A DNA stretch of 64,000 nucleotides from Dermacentor variabilis (lineage: Eukaryota; Arthropoda; Arachnida; Ixodida; Ixodidae). Below the pieces are notes generated by a model. It saw nothing but the letters and a program-made list of their open reading frames with translations, had not been told where the DNA came from and made no database searches. Positions 23,052 to 36,812 of the stretch are shown here, one piece after another; the stretch's first letter is position 1, and the number at the start of each line of letters is the position of its first letter. Both the position numbers and the translations under genes were made by a program. The stretch spans positions 1 to 64,000 of the forward strand of contig NW_027460392.1 of the NCBI RefSeq assembly GCF_050947875.1. The letters run 5' to 3'.

Positions 23052-26000
23052 TTTGGCAGAACGCGCACGTGGATTTCTACCAAACGACGTGAAAAGCATG
23101 CCGATGCTGCTCTTTTTAGCACCCGCACATGGATTTGTGCCAAAACACGTTTTAAGCATGCTCATGCATCTTTTGGTAGACGCGGACGCTGTTTTCTGCA
23201 AAACCACACGATATGCATGCAAATGGTGCTTTTGGCAGAACGCGCACGTGGATTTCTACCAAACGACGTGAAAAGCATGCCGATGCTGCTCTTTTAGCGC
23301 CCGCTCATGGATTTCTGCCAAAACGCGTTTTAAGCATGCACATGCATCTTTTGGTAGACGCGGACGCAGTTTTCTGCAAAAACACACGATATGCATGCAA
23401 ATGGTGCTTTTGGCAGAACACGCACGTGGATTTCTACCAAACGACGTGAAAAGCATGCCGATGCTGCTCTTTTTAGCACCCACACATTGTTTTGTGCCAA
23501 AACGTGTTTTAAGCATGCACATGCATCTTTTGGTAGACGCGGACGCAGTTTTCTGCAAAACCATACGATATGCATGCAAATGGTGCATTTGGCAGAACGC
23601 GCACGTGGATTTCTACCAAACGACGTGAAAAGCATGCCGATGCTGCTCTTTTTAGCACCCGCGCATGGATTTGTGCCAAAACGCGTTTTAAGCATGCACA
23701 TGCAACTTTTGGTAGACGCGGACGCAGGTTTCTGCAAAACCACACGATATGCATGCAAATGGTGCTTTTGGCAGAACGCGCACGTGGATTTCTACCAAAC
23801 GACGTGAAAAGCATGCCGATGCTGCTCTTTTTAGCACCCGCACATGGATTTGTGCCAAAACACGTTTTAAGCATGCACATGCATCTTTTGGTAGACGCGG
23901 ACGCAGTTTTCTGCAAAACCACACGATATGCATGCAAATGGTGCTTTTGGCAGAACGCGCACGTGGATTTCTACCAAACGACGTGAAAAGCATGCCGATG
24001 CTGCTCTTTTTAGCACCCGCACATGGATTTGTGCCAAACCGCGTTTTAAGCATGCACATGCATCTTTTGGTAGACGCGGACGCAGTTTTCTGCAAAACCA
24101 CACGATATGCATGCAAATGGTGCTTTTGGCAGAACGCGCACGTGGATTTCTACCAAACGACGTGAAAAGCATGCCGATGCTGCTCTTTTTAGCACCCGCA
24201 CATGGATTTGTGCCAAAACGAGTTTTAAGCATGCACATGCATCTTTTGGTAGACGTGGACGCAGTTTTCTGCAAAACCACACGATATGCATGCAAATGGT
24301 GCTTTTGGCAGAACGCGCACGTGGATTTCTACCAAACGACGTGAAAAGCATGCCGATGCTGCTCTTTTTAGCACCCGCACATGGATTTGTGCCAAACCGC
24401 GTTTTAAGCATGCACATGCATCTTTTGGTAGACGCGGACGCAGTTTTCTGCAAAACCACACGATATGCATGCAAATGGTGCTTTTGGCAGAACGCGCACG
24501 TGGATTTCTACCAAACGACGTGAAAAGCATGCCGATGCTGCTCTTTTTAGCACCCACACATTGTTTTGTGCCAAAACGTGTTTTAAGCATGCACATGCAT
24601 CTTTTGGTAGACGCGGACGCAATTTTCTGCAAAACCACACGATATGCATGCAAATGGTGCTTTTGGCAGAACGCGCACGTGGATTTCTACCAAACGACGT
24701 GAAAAGCATGCCGATGCTGCTCTTTTTAGCACCCGCACATGGATTTGTGCCAAAACGCGTTTTAAGCATGCACATGCATCTTTTGGTAGACGCGGACGCA
24801 GTTTTCTGCAAAACCACACGATATGCATGCAAATGGTGCTTTTGGCAGAACGCGCACGTGGATTTCTACCAAACGACGTGAAAAGCATGCCGATGCTGGT
24901 CTTTTTAGCACCCGCACATGGATTTGTGCCAAAACGCGTTTTAAGCATGCACATGCATCTTTTGGTAGACGCGGACGCAGGTTTCTGCAAAACCACACGA
25001 TATGCATGCAAATGGTGCTTTTGGCAGAACGCGCACGTGGATTTCTACCAAACGACGTGAAAAGCATGCCGATGCTGCGCTTTTTAGCACCCGCACATGG
25101 ATTTGTGCCAAAACGCGTTTTAAGCATGCACATGCATCTTTTGGTAGACGCAGACGCAGTTTTCTGCAAAACCACACGATATGCTTGCAAATGGTGCTTT
25201 TGGCAGAACGCGCACGTGGATTTCTACCAAACGACGTGAAAAGCAAGCCGATACTGCTCTTTTTAGCACCCACACATTGTTTTGTGCCAAAACGTGTTTT
25301 AAGCATGCACATGCATCTTTTGGTAGACGCGGACGCAGTTTTCTGCAAAACCACACGATATGCATGCAAATGGTGCTTTTGGCAGAACGCGCACGTGGAT
25401 TTCTACCAAACGACGTGAAAAGCATGCCGATGCTGCTCTTTTTAGCACCCGCACATGGATTTGTGCCAAAACGCGTTTTAAGCATGCACATGCATCTTTT
25501 GGTAGACGCGGACGCAGTTTTCTGCAAAACCACACGATATGCATGCAAATGGTGCTTTTGGCAGAACGCGCACGTGGATTTCTACCAAACGACGTGAAAG
25601 GCATGCCGATGCTGCTCTTTTTAGCACCCGCACATGGATTTGTGCCAAAACGCGTTTTAAGCATGCACATGCATCTTTTGGCAGACGCGGACGCAGGTTT
25701 CTGCAAAACCACACGATATGCATGCAAATGGTGCTTTTGGCAGAACGCGCACGTGGATTTCTACCAAACGACGTGAAAAGCATGCCGATGCTGCTCTTTT
25801 TAGCACCCGCACACAGATTTGTGCCAAAACGCGTTTTAAGCATGCACATGCATCTTTTGGTAGACGCGGACGCAGTTTTCTGCAAAACCACACCATATGC
25901 AAGCAATTGGTGCTTTTGGCAGAACGCACACGTGGATTTCTACCAAACGACGTGAAAAGCATGCCGATGCTGCTCTTTTTAGCACCCGCACATGGATTTG

Positions 26001-28938
26001 TGCCAAAACGCGTTTTAAGCATGCACATGCATCTTTTGGTAGACGCGGACGCAGTTTTCTGCAAAACCACACGATATGCATGCAAATGGTGCTTTTGGCA
26101 GAACGCGCACGTGGATTTCTACCAAACGACGTGAAAAGCATGCCGATGCTGCTCTTTTTAGCACCCGCACATGGATTTGTGCCAAAACGCGTTTTAAGCA
26201 TGCACATGCATCTTTTGGTAGAAGCGGACGCAGTTTTCTGCAAAACCACACGATATGCATGCAAATGGTGCTTTTGGCAGAACACGCACGTGGATTTCTA
26301 CCAAACGACGTGAAAAGCATGCCGATGCTGCTCTTTTTAGCACCCGCACATGGATTTGTGCCAAAACGCGTTTTAAGCATGCCCATGCATCTTTTGGTAC
26401 ACGCGGACGCAGTTTTCTGCAAAACAGCACGATATGCATGCAAATGGTGCTTTTGGCAGAACGCGCACGTGGATTTCTACCAAACGACTTGAAAAGCATG
26501 CCGATGCTGCTCTTTTTAGGACCCGTACATGCATTTGTGCCAAAACGCGTTTTAAGCGTGCACATGCATCTTTTGGTAGACGCGGACGCAGTTTTCTGCA
26601 AAACCACACGATATGCATGCAAATGGTGCTTTTGGCAGAACGCGCACGTGGATTTCTACCAAACGACGTGAAAAGCATGCCGATGCTGCTCTTTTTAGCA
26701 CCCGCACATGGATTTGTGCCAAAACGCGTTTTAAGCATGCACATGCATCTTTTGGTAGACGCGGACGCAGTTTTCTGCAAAACCACACGATATGCATGCA
26801 AATGGTGCTTTTGGCAGAACGCGCACGTGGATTTCTACCAAATGACGTGAAAAGCATGCCGATGCTGCTCTTTTTAGCACGCGCACATGGATTTGTGCCA
26901 AAACGCGTTTTAAGCATGCACATGCATCTTTTGGTAGACGCGGACGCAGTTTTCTGCAAAACCACACGATATGCATGCAAATGGTGCTTTTGGCAGAACG
27001 CTCACGTGGATTTCTACCAAACGATGTGAAAAGCATGCCGATGCTGCTCTTTTTAGCACCCGCACATTGATTTGTGCCAAAACGCGTTTTAAGCATGCAC
27101 ATGCATCTTTTGGTAGACGCGGACGCAGTTTTCTGCAAAACCACACGATATGCATGCAAATGGTGCTTTTGGCAGAACGCGCACGTGGATTTCTACCAAA
27201 CGACGTGAAAAGCATGCCGATGCTGCTCTTTTTAGCACCCGCACATGGATTTGTGCCAAAACGCGTTTTAAGCATGCACATGCATCTTTTGGTAGACGCG
27301 GACGCAGTTTTCTGCAAAACCACACGATATGCATGCAAATGGCGCTTTTGGCAGAACGCGCACGTGGATTTCTACCAAACGACGTGAAAAGCATGCCGAT
27401 GCTGCTCTTTTTAGCACCCGCACATGGATTTTTGCCAAAACGCGTTTTAAGCATGCACATGTATCTTTTGGTAGACGCGGACGCCGTTTTCTGCAAAACC
27501 ACACGATATGCATGCAAATGGTGCTTTTGACAGAACGCGCACGTGCATTTCTACCAAACGACGTGAAAAGCATGCCGATGCTGCTCTTTTTAGCACCCGC
27601 ACATGCATTTGTGCCAAAACGCGTTTTAAGCATGCACATGCATCTTTTGGTAGACGCGGACGCAGTTTTCTGCAAAACCACACGATATGCATGCAAATGG
27701 TGCTTTTGGCAGAACGCGCACGTGGATTTCTACCAAACGACGTGAAAAGCATGCCGATGCTGCTCTTTTTGGCACCCGCACATGGATTTGTGCCAAAACG
27801 CGTTTTAAGCATGCACATGCATCTTTTGGTAGACGCGGACGCAGTTTTCTGCAAAACCACACGATATGCATGCAAATGGTGCTTTTGGCAGAACGCGCAC
27901 GTGGATTTCTACCAAACGACGTGAAAAGCATGCCGATGCTGCTCTTTTTAGCACCCGCACATGGATTTGTGCCAAAACGCGTTTTAAGCATGCACATGCA
28001 TCTTTTGGTAGACGCGGACGCGGTTTTCAGCAAAACCACACGATATGCATGCAGATGGTGCTTTTGGCAAAACGCGCACGTGGATTTCTACCAAACGACG
28101 TGAAAAGCATGCCGATGCTGCTCTTTTTAGCACCCGCACATGGATTTGTGCCAAAACGCGTTTTAAGCATGCACATGCATCTTTGGTAGACGCGGACGCA
28201 GTTTTCTGCAAAACCACACGATATGCATGCAAATGGTGCTTTTGGCAGAACGCGCACGTGGATTTCTACCAAACGACGTGAAAAGCATGCCGATGCTGCT
28301 CTTTTTAGCACCCGCACATGGATTTGTGCCAAAGCGCGTTTTAAGCATGCACATGCATCTTTTGGTAGACGCGGACGCAGTTTTCTGCAAAACCACACGA
28401 TATGCATGCAAATGGTGCTTTTGGCAGAACGCGCACGTGGATTTCTACCAAACGACATGAAAAGCATGCCGATGCTGCTCTATTTAGCACCCGCACATGG
28501 ATTTGGGCCAAAGCGCGTTTTAAGCATGCACATGCATCTTTTGGTAGACGCGAACGCAGTTTTCTGCAAAACCACACGATATGCATGCAAATGGTGCTTT
28601 TGGCAGAATGCGCACGTGGATTTCTACCAAACGACGTGAAAAGCATGCCGATGCTGCTCTTTTTAGCACCCGCACATGCATTTGTGCCAAAACGCGTTTT
28701 AAGCATGCACATGCATCTTCTGGTAGACGCGGACGCAGTTTTCTGCAAAACCACACGATATGCATGCAAATGGTGCTTTTGGCAGAATGCGCACGTGAAT
28801 TTCTACCAAACGACGTGAAAACCATGCCGATGCTGCTCCTTTGAGCACCCGCACATGGATTTGCGCCAAAACGCGTTTTAAGCATGCACATGCATCTTTT
28901 GGTAGACGCGGACACAGTTTTCTGCAAAACCACACGAT
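23052..28938. repeat. Large segmental duplication D3, copy 2 (about 33 units)
   Basis: Near-identical to 16430-22330. Differences seen are AAAACAGCACG near 26423 (AAAACCACACG in copy 1) and the absence of the extra C. The match ends at 28938, where this copy has an extra AT (CGATATATGCATGCACATGG) and the sequence then follows another path. Confidence 0.9.
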
Positions 28939-28944
28939 ATATGC

Positions 28945-30372
28945 ATGCACATGGTGCTTTTGGCAGAACGCGCACGTGGATTTCTACCAAACGACGTGAA
29001 AAGCATGCCAATGCTGCTCTTTTTAGCACCCGCACATGGATTTGTGCCAAAACGCGTTTTAAGCATGCACATGCATCTTTTGGTAGACGCGGACGCAGTT
29101 TTCTGCAAAACCACACGATATGCATGCAAATGATGCTTTTGACAGAACGCGCACGTGCATTTCTACCAAACGACGTGAAAAGCATGCCGATGCTGCTCTT
29201 TTTAGCACCCGCACATGCATTTGTGCCAAAACGCGTTTTAAGCATGCACATGCATCTTTTGGTAGACGCGGACGCAGTTTTCTGCAAAACCACACGATAT
29301 GCATGCAAATGGTGCTTTTGGCAGAACGCGCACGTGGATTTCTACCAAACGACGTGAAAAGCATGCCGATGCTGCTCTTTTTAGCACCCGCACATGCATT
29401 TGTGCCAAAACGCGTTTTAAGCATGCACATGCATCTTTTGGTAGACGCGGACGCAGTTTTCTGCAAAACCACACGATATGCATGCAAATGGTGCTTTTGG
29501 CAGAACGCGCACGTGGATTTCTACCAAACGACGTGAAAACCATGCCGATGCTGCTCCTTTGAGCACCCCCACATGGATTTGCGCCAAAACGCGTTTTAAG
29601 CATGCACATGCATCTTATGGTAGACACGGACGCAGTTTTCTGCAAAACCACACGATATGCATGCAAATGGTGCTTTTGGCAGAACGCGCACGTGGATTTC
29701 TACCAAACGACGTGAAAAGCATGCCGATGCTGCTCTTTTTAGCACCCGCACATGGATTTGTGCCAAAACGCGTTTTAAGCATGCACATGCATCTTTTGGT
29801 AGACGCGGACGCAGTTTTCTGCAAAACCACACGATATGCATGCAAATGATGCTTTTGACAGAACGCGCACGTGCATTTCTAACAAACGACGTGAAAAGCA
29901 TGCCGATGCTGCTCTTTTTAGCACCCGCGCATGCATTTGTGCCAAAACGCGTTTTAAGCATGCACATGCATCTTTTGGTAGACGCGGACGCAGTTTTCTG
30001 CAAAACCACACGATATGCATGCAAATGGTGCTTTTGGCAGAACGCGCACGTGGATTTCTACCAAACGACGTGAAAAGCATGCCGATGCTGCTCTTTTTAG
30101 CACCCGCACATGCATTTGTGCCAAAACGCGTTTTAAGCATGCACATGCATCTTTTGGTAGACGCGGACGCAGTTTTCTGCAAAACCACACGATATGAATG
30201 CAAATGGTGCTTTTGGCAGAACGCGCACGTGGATTTCTACCAAACGACGTGAAAACCATGCCGATGCTGCTCCTTTGAGCACCCGCACATGGATTTGCGC
30301 CAAAACGCGTTTTAAGCATGTACATGCATCTTTTGGTAGACACGGACGCAGTTTTCTGCAAAACCACACGAT
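28945..30372. repeat. Two 4-unit higher-order repeats
   Basis: 28945-29656 and 29657-30372 each contain, in order, an ordinary unit, a unit with AATGATGCTTTTGACAG and CGTGCATTTC, a unit with CACATGCATTTGTG, and a unit with GTGAAAACCATGCC plus GCTCCTTTGAGC. The period is about 716 bp (four units). The two copies differ by several bases, for example CTAACAAACG near 29881, GATATGAATGC near 30192 and CATGTACATGC near 30318, so this pair is older than the neighbouring 8-unit pair. Confidence 0.85.
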
Positions 30373-30385
30373 ATGCATGCAAATG

Positions 30386-31815
30386 GTGCTTTTGGCAGAA
30401 CGCGCACGTGGATTTCTACCAAACGACGTGAAAAGCATGCCGATGCTGCTCTTTTTAGCACCCGCACATGGATTTGTGCCAAAACGCGTTTTAAGCATGC
30501 ACATGCATCTTTTGGTAGACGCGGACGCAGTTTTCTGCAAAACCACACGATATGCATGCAAATGGTGCTTTTGGCAGAACGCGCACGTGGATTTCTACCA
30601 AACGACGTGAAAAGCATGCCGATGCTGCTCTTTTTTAGCACCCGCACATGGATTTGTGCCAAAACGCGTTTTAAGCATGCACATGCATCTTTTGGTAGAC
30701 GCGGACGCAGTTTTCTGCAAAACCACACGATATGCATGCAAATGGTGCTTTTGGCAGAACGCGCACGTGGATTTCTACCAAACGACGTGAAAAGCATGCC
30801 GATGCTGCTCTTTTTAGCACCCGCACATGGATTTGTGCCAAAACGCGTTTTAAGCATGCACATGCATCTTTTGGTAGACGCGGACGCGGTTTTCAGCAAA
30901 ACCACACGATATGCATGCAGATGGTGCTTTTGGCAAACGCGCACGTGGATTTCTACCAAACGACGTGAAAAGCATGCCGATGCTGCTCTTTTTAGCACCC
31001 GCACATGGATTTGTGCCAAAACGCGTTTTAAGCATGCACATGCATCTTTGGTAGACGCGGACGCAGTTTCTGCAAAACCACACGATATGCATGCAAATGG
31101 TGCTTTTGGCAGAACGCGCACGTGGATTTCTACCAAACGACGTGAAAAGCATGCCGATGCTGCTCTTTTTAGCACCCGCACATGGATTTGTGCCAAAGCG
31201 CGTTTTAAGCATGCACATGCATCTTTTGGTAGACGCGGACGCAGTTTTCTGCAAAACCACACGATATGCATGCAAATGGTGCTTTTGGCAGAACGCGCAC
31301 GTGGATTTCTACCAAACGACATGAAAAGCATGCCGATGCTGCTCTTTTTAGCACCCGCACATGGATTTGTGCCAAAAGGCGCTTTAAGCACGCACATGCA
31401 TCTTTTGGTAGACGCGGACGCAGTTTTCTGCAAAACCACACGATATGCATGCAAATGGTGCTTTTGGCAGAACGCGCATGTGGATTTCTACCAAACGACG
31501 TGAAAAGCATGCCGATGCTGCTCTTTTTAGCATCCGCACATGGATTTGTGCCAAAACGCGTTTTAAGCATGCACATGCATCTTTTGGTAGACGCGGACGC
31601 AGTTTTCTGCAAAACCACACGATATGCATGCAAATGGTGCTTTTGGCAGAACGCGCACGCGGATTTCTACAAAACGACGTGAAAAGCATGCCGATGCTGC
31701 TCTTTTTAGCACCCGCACATTGATTTGTGCCAAAACGCGTTTTAAGCATGCACATGCATCTTTTGGGAGACGCGGACGCAGTTTTCAGCAAAACCACACG
31801 ATATGCATGCAAATG
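30386..31815. repeat. 8-unit tandem duplication D4, copy 1
   Basis: 1430 bp, eight units less two bases. Internal markers are CTTTTTTAGCACC (extra T), GACGCGGTTTTCAGC with GCAGATGGTGC, TTTTGGCAAACGC (lost A), CATCTTTGGTAG, GCAGTTTCTGC, CAAAGCGCG, AAAAGGCGCTTTAAGC and CACGCGGATTTCTACAAAACG. Every one of these, indels included, is repeated 1430 bp downstream. The frame-shifting indels here are what open the longest spurious reading frames of the window. Confidence 0.92.
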
Positions 31816-33245
31816 GTGCTTTTGGGAGAACGCGCACGTGGATTTCTACCAAACGACGTGAAAAGCATGCCGATGCTGCTCTTTTTAGCACCCGCACATG
31901 GATTTGTGCCAAAACGCGTTTTAAGCATGCACATGCATCTTTTGGTAGACGCGGACGCAGTTTTCTGCAAAACCACACGATATGCATGCAAATGGTGCTT
32001 TTGGCAGAACGCGCACGTGGATTTCTACCAAACGACGTGAAAAGCATGCCGATGCTGCTCTTTTTTAGCACCCGCACATGGATTTGTGCCAAAACGCGTT
32101 TTAAGCATGCACATGCATCTTTTGGTAGACGCGGACGCAGTTTTCTGCAAAACCACACGATATGCATGCAAATGGTGCTTTTGGCAGAACGCGCACGTGG
32201 ATTTCTACCAAACGACGTGAAAAGCATGCCGATGCTGCTCTTTTTAGCACCCGCACATGGATTTGTGCCAAAACGCGTTTTAAGCATGCACATGCATCTT
32301 TTGGTAGACGCGGACGCGGTTTTCAGCAAAACCACACGATATGCATGCAGATGGTGCTTTTGGCAAACGCGCACGTGGATTTCTACCAAACGACGTGAAA
32401 AGCATGCCGATGCTGCTCTTTTTAGCACCCGCACATGGATTTGTGCCAAAACGCGTTTTAAGCATGCACATGCATCTTTGGTAGACGCGGACGCAGTTTC
32501 TGCAAAACCACACGATATGCATGCAAATGGTGCTTTTGGCAGAACGCGCACGTGGATTTCTACCAAACGACGTGAAAAGCATGCCGATGCTGCTCTTTTT
32601 AGCACCCGCACATGGATTTGTGCCAAAGCGCGTTTTAAGCATGCACATGCATCTTTTGGTAGACGCGGACGCAGTTTTCTGCAAAACCACACGATATGCA
32701 TGCAAATGGTGCTTTTGGCAGAACGCGCACGTGGATTTCTACCAAACGACATGAAAAGCATGCCGATGCTGCTCTTTTTAGCACCCGCACATGGATTTGT
32801 GCCAAAAGGCGCTTTAAGCACGCACATGCATCTTTTGGTAGACGCGGACGCAGTTTTCTGCAAAACCACACGATATGCATGCAAATGGTGCTTTTGGCAG
32901 AACGCGCATGTGGATTTCTACCAAACGACGTGAAAAGCATGCCGATGCTGCTCTTTTTAGCATCCGCACATGGATTTGTGCCAAAACGCGTTTTAAGCAT
33001 GCACATGCATCTTTTGGTAGACGCGGACGCAGTTTTCTGCAAAACCACACGATATGCATGCAAATGGTGCTTTTGGCAGAACGCGCACGCGGATTTCTAC
33101 AAAACGACGTGAAAAGCATGCCGATGCTGCTCTTTTTAGCACCCGCACATTGATTTGTGCCAAAACGCGTTTTAAGCATGCACATGCATCTTTTGGGAGA
33201 CGCGGACGCAGTTTTCAGCAAAACCACACGATATGCATGCAAATG
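31816..33245. repeat. 8-unit tandem duplication D4, copy 2
   Basis: Appears identical to 30386-31815. The match continues some 70 bases into the next unit and stops at TAGCCCCCGC near 33319, where copy 1 has TAGCACCCGC. Identity including indels implies a very recent event, or an assembly duplication. Confidence 0.92.
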
Positions 33246-34306
33246 GTGCTTTTGGGAGAACGCGCACGTGGATTTCTACCAAACGACGTGAAAAGCATGC
33301 CGATGCTGCTCTTTTTAGCCCCCGCACATGGATTTGTGCCAAAACGCGTTTTAAGCATGCACATGCATCTTTTGGTAGACGCGGACGCAGTTTTCTGCAA
33401 AACCACACGATATGCATGCAAATGGTGCTTTTGGCAGAACGCGCACGTGGATTTCTACCAAACGACGTGAAAAGCATGCCGATGCTGCTCTTTTTAGCAC
33501 CCGCACATGGATTTGTGCCAAAACGCGTTTTAAGCATGCACATGCATCTTTTGGTAGACGCGGACGCAGTTTTCTGCAAAACCACACGATATGCATGCAA
33601 ATGGTGCTTGTGGCAGAACGCGCACGTGGATTTCTACCAAACGACGTGAAAAGCATGCCGATGCTGCTCTTTTTAGCACCCGCACATGGATTTGTGCCAA
33701 AACGCGTTTTAAGCATGCACATGCATCTTTTGGATTACGCTGACACAGTTTTCTGCAAAACCACGCGACATGCATGCAAATGGTGCTTTTGGCAAAACGC
33801 GCACGTGGATTTCTACCAAACGACGTGAAAAGCATGCCGATGCTGCTCTTTTTAGCACCCGCACATGTATTTGTGCCAAAACGCGTTTTAAGCTTGCACA
33901 TGCATCTTTTGGTAGACGCGGAAGCAGTTTTCTGCAAAACCACACGATATGCATGCAAATGGTGCTTTTGGCAGAACGCTCACGTGGATTTCTACCAAAC
34001 GTCGTGAAAAGCATGCCGATGCTGCTCTTTTTAGCACCCGCACATGGATTTGTGCCAAAACGCGTTTTAAGCATGCACATGCATCTTTTGGTAGACGCGG
34101 ACGCAGTTTTCTGCAAAACCACACGATATGCATGCAAATGGTGCTTTTGGCAGATCGCGCACGTGGATTTCTACCAAACGACGTGAAAAGCATGCCGATG
34201 CTGCTCTTTTTAGCACCCGCACATGGATTTGTGCCAAAACGCGGTTTAAGCATGCACAAGCATCTTTTGGTAGACGCGGACGCAGTTTTCTGCAAAACCA
34301 CACGAT
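33246..34306. repeat. Type A units with first ATTACGCTGA variant
   Basis: About six type A units. They include the first copy of a linked variant set, GCTTGTGGCAG followed by TTTTGGATTACGCTGAC and GGCAAAACGCG (33607-33800), here with extra changes GACACAG and CGCGACATGC. Other private changes are GCTTGCACATGC near 33892 and CGTCGTGAAAAG near 34001. Nothing non-satellite is present. Confidence 0.8.
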
Positions 34307-36812
34307 ATGCATGCAAATGGTGCTTTTGGCAGAACGCGCACGTGGATTTCAACCAAACGACGTGAAAAGCATGCCGATGCTGCTCTTTTTAGCACCCGCA
34401 CATGGATTTGTGCCAAAACACGTGTTAAGCATGCACATGCATCTTTTGGTAGACGCGCACGCAGGTTTCTGCAAAACCACACGATATGCATGCAAATGGT
34501 GCTATTGGCAGAACGCGCACTTGGATTTCTACCAAACGACGTGAAAAGCATGCCGATGCTGCTCTTTTTAGCACCCGCACATGGATTTGTGCCAAAACGC
34601 GTTTTAAGCATGCACATGCATCATTTGGTAGACGCGGACGCAGTTTTCTGCAAAAACACACGATATGCATGCAAATGGTGCTTTTGGCAGAACGCGCACG
34701 TGGATTTCTACCAAACGACGTGAAAAGTATGCCGATGCTGCTCTTTTTAGCACCCGCACATGGATTTGTGCCAAAACGCGTTTTAAGCATGCACATGCAT
34801 CTTTTGGTAGACGCGGACGCAGTTTTCTGCAAAACCACACCATATGCAAGCAAATGATGCTTTTGGCAGAACGCGCACGTGGATTTCTACCAAACGACGC
34901 GAAAAGCATGCCGACGCTGCTCTTTTTAGCACCCGCACATGGATTTGTGCCAAAACTTGTTTTAAGCATGCACATGCATCTTTTGGTAGACGCGGACGCA
35001 GTTTTCTGCAAAACCACACGATATGCATGCAAATGGTGCTTTTGGCATAACGCGCACGTGGATTTCTACCAAACGACGTGAAAAGCATGCCGATGCTGCT
35101 CTTTTTAGCACCCGCACATGGATTTGTGCCAAAACGCGTTTTAAGCATGCACATGCATCTTTTGGTAGACGCGGACGCAGTTTTCTGCAAAACCACACGA
35201 TATGCATGCAAATGGTGCTTTTGGCAGAACGCGCACGTGGATTTCTACCAAACGACGTGAAAAGCATGCCGATGCTGCTCTTTTTAGCACCCGCACATTG
35301 TTTTGTGCCAAAACGTGTTTTAAGCATGCACATGCATCTTTTGGTAGACGCGGACGCAGTTTTCTGCAAAACCACACGATATGCATGCAAATGGTGCTTT
35401 TGGCAGAACGCGCACGTGGATTTCTACCAAACGACGTGAAAAGCATGCCGATGCTGCTCTTTTTAGCACCCGCACATGGATTTGTGCCAAAACGCGTTTT
35501 AAGCATGCACATGCATCTTTTGGTAGACGTGGACGCAGTTTTCTGCAAAACCACACGATATGCATGCAAATGGTGCTTTTGGCAGAACGCGCACGTGGAT
35601 TTCTACCAAACGACGTGAAAAGCATGCCGATGCTGCTCTTTTTAGCACCCGCACATGGATTTGTGCCAAAACGCGTTTTAAGCATGCACATGCATCTTTT
35701 GGTAGACGCGGACGCAGGTTTCTGCAAAACCACACGATATGCATGCAAATGGTGCTATTGGCAGAACGCGCACGTTGATTTCTACCAAACGACGTGAAAA
35801 GCATGCCGATGCTGCTCTTTTTAGCACCCGCACATGGATTTGTGCCAAAACGCGTTTTAAGCATGCACATGCATCATTTGGTAGACGCGGACGCAGTTTT
35901 CTGCAAAACCACACGATATGCATGCAAATGGTGCTTTTGGCAGAACGCGCACGTGGATTTCTACCAAACGACGTGAAAAGCATGCCGATGCTGCTCTTTT
36001 TAGCACCCGCACATGGATTTGTGCCAAAACGCGTTTTAAGCATGCACATGCATCTTTTGGTAGACGCGGACGCAGTTTTCTGCAAAACCACACCATATGC
36101 AAGCAAATGGTGCTTTTGGCAGAACGCGCACGTGAATTTCTACCAAACGACGTGAAAAGCATGCCGATGCTGCTCTTTTTAGCACCCGCACATGGATTTG
36201 TGCCAAAACGCGTTTTAAGCATGCACATGCATCTTTTGGTAGACGCGGACGCAGTTTTCTGCAAAACCACACGATATGCATGCAAATGGTGCTTTTGGCA
36301 GAACGCGCACGTGGATTTCTACCAAACGACGTGAAAAGCATGCCGATGCTGCTCTTTTTAGCACCCGCACATGGATTTGTGCCAAAACGCGTTTTAAGCA
36401 TGCACATGCATCTTTTGGTAGACGCGGACGCAGTTTTCTGCAAAACCACACGATATGCATGCAAATGGTGCTTTTGGCAGAACACGCACGTGGATTTCTA
36501 CCAAACGACGTGAAAAGCATGCCGATGCTGCTCTTTTTAGCACCCACACATTGTTTTGTGCCAAAACGTGTTTTAAGCATGCACATGCATCTTTTGGTAG
36601 ACGCGGACGCAGTTTTCTGCAAAACCACACGATATGCATGCAAATGGTGCTTTTGGCAGAACGCGCACGTGGATTTCTACCAAACGACGTGAAAAGCATG
36701 CCGATGCTGCTCTTTTTAGCACCCGCACATGGATTTGTGCCAAAACGCGTTTTAAGCATGCACATGCATCTTTTGGTAGACGCGGACGCAGTTTTCTGCA
36801 AAACCACACGAT
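34307..36812. repeat. 7-unit higher-order repeat, two copies
   Basis: 34307-35559 and 35560-36812 share GGTGCTATTGGCAG, CATCATTTGGTAG, CCATATGCAAGCAAATG and CATTGTTTTGTGCC at a period of 1253 bp, exactly seven units. The copies differ at many sites (for instance CACTTGGATTT near 34519 against CACGTTGATTT near 35772), so the pair is old. A partial third relative lies at 36813-38900, where GCTATTGG has become GCTATGGG. Confidence 0.8.

Noticed and set aside
28930..28960. Possible transposon footprint at the D3 copy 2 right edge (extra AT)
   Set aside because: Only two extra bases in ATATATGC, with no target duplication flanking foreign DNA; slippage or exchange explains it.
30312..32933. Reading frames of 376-380 codons on both strands (30312-31454, 30373-31503, 31742-32884, 31803-32933) as repeat proteins
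   Set aside because: They are translations of satellite units in shifting frames. The unit is 179 bp, so the frame changes at each copy; these are long only because of local indels, appear on both strands, and have no start context, domain or codon bias.
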